From positions 1-7,544 of the forward strand of contig WLNK01000048.1 of assembly GCA_009699795.1 (NCBI GenBank): 7,544 bases of DNA. The letters run 5' to 3'. The notes under the pieces were generated by a model. The model searched no databases and was not told the origin of the DNA. It saw nothing but the letters and a program-made list of their open reading frames with translations. This DNA is from Actinomycetota bacterium. GTDB taxonomy: Bacteria > Actinomycetota > Actinomycetes > Nanopelagicales > Nanopelagicaceae. Numbering within the stretch: position 1 is the first letter of the stretch; each line of letters starts with the position of its first letter. The position numbers and the translations under genes are program-made. Positions 5,832-7,544 of this stretch are shown one piece after another.

Positions 5832-6632
5832 ATGTCGGGAGTCTTCTCGCCAACACGTGCCAAGATAAAAGAACGCACACTTCGAACTGATCGATGGTGG
5901 TTACAACCAGCGATAACAGTCGTCGTTCTTGTTTCGTTCATAATCTACGCAACAATTCGCGCGTTTGAAAATAAGTATTACTTCGTAGAACCCCTCGTTT
6001 CACCTTTCTATTCACCATGTTTATCAACGCAATGCGTTGAAGGCTCATCACTTATCGGACAGCCATTTGGACGAATTGTTATTTTCGGGATGGCACTTTC
6101 TCCGGCGCTATTAATTTTGATTTTCCCTCTTGGTTTCCGCATGACTTGTTACTACTACCGCAAGGCTTATTACAGAGCATTCTGGATGTCACCACCTGCA
6201 TGTGCTGTTGCAGAGCCTCACACAAAGTACACAGGCGAAACTCGTGCGCCGCTTATTTTGCAGAACGCACATCGATGGTTTTTCTATGCAGGTTTAATTT
6301 TTAACGTGCTACTAACAGTTGATGCCGTTCTAGCTTTCCGTAATCCAGAAGGCGAATGGGGCCACATGAGCGTCGGATCTCTTGTGCTTCTTATGAATGC
6401 AACTCTTCTCTGGCTTTACTCAGCTTCATGTCATACATGCCGCCACACAGTAGGTGGCCGTCTTAAGCATTTCTCAAAACACCCAATACGTTACAAGTTC
6501 TGGTCTTGGGTTTCGGTTCTAAACCATTACCACCCAACTTTTGCTTGGATTTCACTTTTCGGAGTTGCTTTGAGTGACGTATATGTCCGCGCCGTTGCGT
6601 CAGGTGCCATAACAAACTTCCAGTTCTTCTAA
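5832..6632 (+). CDS. sdhC: Succinate dehydrogenase membrane anchor subunit (mycobacterial Sdh1-like)
   Basis: A 266-residue integral membrane protein with about five helices (near 24-43, 82-101, 148-169, 180-199, 232-252). This is the layout of a single-protein anchor that holds SdhA/SdhB on the membrane and passes succinate electrons to menaquinone. At the end of helix 4, on the positively charged and therefore probably cytoplasmic side, is SCHTCRHT (199-206), with Cys200, His201, Cys203 and His205. More histidines (213, 217, 232, 234, and 147 before helix 3) cluster on the same face. A C-x4-C pair (Cys63, Cys68) lies in the loop between helices 1 and 2. From memory, the mycobacterial Sdh1 anchor binds a Rieske-type iron-sulfur cluster with Cys and His ligands, and this motif fits that. 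Start chosen by the AGGGG site. sdhA follows after 27 bases. The sdhC role is inferred from topology, motif and sdhA linkage. Confidence 0.88.
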   Translation: MSGVFSPTRAKIKERTLRTDRWWLQPAITVVVLVSFIIYATIRAFENKYYFVEPLVSPFYSPCLSTQCVEGSSLIGQPFGRIVIFGMALSPALLILIFPLGFRMTCYYYRKAYYRAFWMSPPACAVAEPHTKYTGETRAPLILQNAHRWFFYAGLIFNVLLTVDAVLAFRNPEGEWGHMSVGSLVLLMNATLLWLYSASCHTCRHTVGGRLKHFSKHPIRYKFWSWVSVLNHYHPTFAWISLFGVALSDVYVRAVASGAITNFQFF

Positions 6633-6650
6633 GAACGAATCGGATTCGGT

Positions 6651-6654
6651 GGAG
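6651..6654 (+). promoter_or_regulatory. Ribosome binding site of sdhA
   Basis: GGAG lies 5 bases before the sdhA ATG at 6660, in the 27-base gap after sdhC. It confirms the start and that sdhA is translated independently within the operon. Confidence 0.65.
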
Positions 6655-6659
6655 AAATA

Positions 6660-7544
6660 ATGAGCGCACAAGAACGTTACAAATACGATGTATTAGTTAT
6701 CGGTGCAGGTGGAGCAGGTCTTCGCGCTGCAGTTGAAGCACGCGAAGCTGGACTTCGTGTAGCAATCATTTGTAAATCACTCTTTGGAAAAGCCCACACT
6801 GTTATGGCTGAAGGCGGCGCTGCTGCTTCTATGGGTAACGTTAATGACAATGACAATTGGCAGGTTCACTTCCGCGACACAATGCGTGGAGGAAAGTTCC
6901 TTAATCATTACCGAATGGCTGAACTTCACGCGAAGGAAGCCCCAGATCGCATTTGGGAACTTGAAATGTGGGGCGCGCTCTTTGACCGCACTAAAGAGGG
7001 AAAGATTTCTCAACGCAACTTCGGTGGACATGAATATCCACGCCTAGCCCACGTTGGTGACCGCACGGGTCTTGAGCTCATTCGCACAATGCAACAGCGC
7101 ATTGTCGCTCTACAACAAAAAGATGCAAAAGAGTATGGCGATGCACAAATAAACATTAAAGTTTTTGCTGAAGTAACAATTACAGACATTCTTAAAGAGA
7201 ATGGAAAAATCGCTGGTGCTTATGGCTACCGCCGTGAAAACGGAGAGGAAATTCTCTTTGAAGCGCCAGCTGTAATTATTGCAACCGGTGGAGTCGGAAA
7301 GACCTTTAAAATTACATCTAACTCTTGGGAAGGCACAGGAGATGGCCACGCGCTAGCACTTAAAGCTGGCGCAAACTTGGTCGATATGGAGTTCTTACAA
7401 TTCCACCCAACAGGAATGGTCTGGCCACCATCAGTTCGCGGAATTTTAGTAACTGAATCAGTTCGTGGTGAAGGTGGAATTCTCACCAATTCAAATGGCG
7501 AACGCTTTATGTTTAAGTACATTCCAGATGTATTTAAAGATAAG
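6660..7544 (+). CDS. sdhA: Succinate dehydrogenase flavoprotein subunit, 5' part
   Basis: The first 295 codons of the FAD-bearing subunit that oxidises succinate to fumarate in the TCA cycle; the reading frame is open to the window edge. The N-terminal dinucleotide-binding fold reads VIGAGGAGLRAA (13-24). His46 in KAHTVMAEGG (44-53) is the expected site of covalent FAD attachment. ATGG (208-211) closes the FAD fold, followed by the substrate-side HPTG (249-252, His249) and TESVRGEGG (265-273). These cover the FAD domain and the beginning of the capping domain; the catalytic arginine region and C-terminus lie outside. Family members are commonly 580-650 residues, so roughly half is present. 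It follows sdhC with its own GGAG site. An sdhB gene is expected just downstream but is not visible. The partner anchor marks it as the Sdh1-type enzyme rather than a fumarate reductase, though direction cannot be proven from sequence. Confidence 0.96.
   Translation, partial: MSAQERYKYDVLVIGAGGAGLRAAVEAREAGLRVAIICKSLFGKAHTVMAEGGAAASMGNVNDNDNWQVHFRDTMRGGKFLNHYRMAELHAKEAPDRIWELEMWGALFDRTKEGKISQRNFGGHEYPRLAHVGDRTGLELIRTMQQRIVALQQKDAKEYGDAQINIKVFAEVTITDILKENGKIAGAYGYRRENGEEILFEAPAVIIATGGVGKTFKITSNSWEGTGDGHALALKAGANLVDMEFLQFHPTGMVWPPSVRGILVTESVRGEGGILTNSNGERFMFKYIPDVFKDK

Noticed and set aside
6777..7522. Open frames on both strands over the sdhA region (6784-7047 plus; 6777-7031, 7110-7349 and 7226-7522 minus)
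   Set aside because: The frame from 6660 is open to the window edge and encodes clear SdhA motifs throughout, so these are shadows.
1..7544. Mobile elements, CRISPR arrays, integration at the tRNA-Ser gene, defence or toxin-antitoxin systems
   Set aside because: No transposase or integrase, no direct-repeat copy of the tRNA 3' end within the window, and no repeat-spacer pattern was seen. All genes are core metabolism, translation or signalling.

Overview
The window reads as a compact, gene-dense piece of an actinobacterial chromosome. It has moderate GC for that phylum by eye, intergenic gaps of a few bases to about 135 bases, several stop/start overlaps, and apparently leaderless promoters. 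The gene order supports this. A TrpG/PabA-type glutaminase lies tail-to-tail with a PASTA-domain kinase of the PknB type, as in mycobacteria, and pheA-serS-HAD hydrolase form a collinear run. The composition and extreme compactness suggest a streamlined low-GC lineage such as the freshwater acI/Nanopelagicales group. That placement is inference; no rRNA or marker comparison was possible.

Left part (1-2590): the 3' end of a trpG/pabA gene (+) converges, with only 6 bases between stop codons, on a two-gene minus-strand operon. That operon encodes a soluble PP2C phosphatase and then a membrane-anchored PknB-like Ser/Thr kinase with three PASTA domains. The two overlap by an ATGA. Compared with the mycobacterial pknB-pknA-pbpA-rodA-pstP-fhaB-fhaA cluster, everything between kinase and phosphatase is absent here, and the phosphatase lacks the membrane and extracellular part of mycobacterial PstP.

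Middle part (2591-5695): a 68-base divergent region carries back-to-back promoters whose -10 boxes place both transcription starts on or next to the start codons. To the right, pheA (prephenate dehydratase), serS (seryl-tRNA synthetase) and a Cof-type HAD phosphatase form one tight operon, followed by a complete tRNA-Ser(UGA) gene. serS and its substrate tRNA are therefore close neighbours.

Right part (5696-7544): a 136-base intergenic region leads into a succinate dehydrogenase operon. It holds sdhC, a five-helix membrane anchor with a Cys-His-x-Cys-x-His motif, and the first 295 codons of sdhA (flavoprotein, running off the window). sdhB would be expected just beyond the edge. The anchor resembles the mycobacterial Sdh1 type, reported to contain a membrane-embedded Rieske-type cluster. 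This is the most interesting biochemistry in the window.

I see no mobile element, CRISPR array, prophage or defence system. No stretch longer than about 135 bases lacks a gene.
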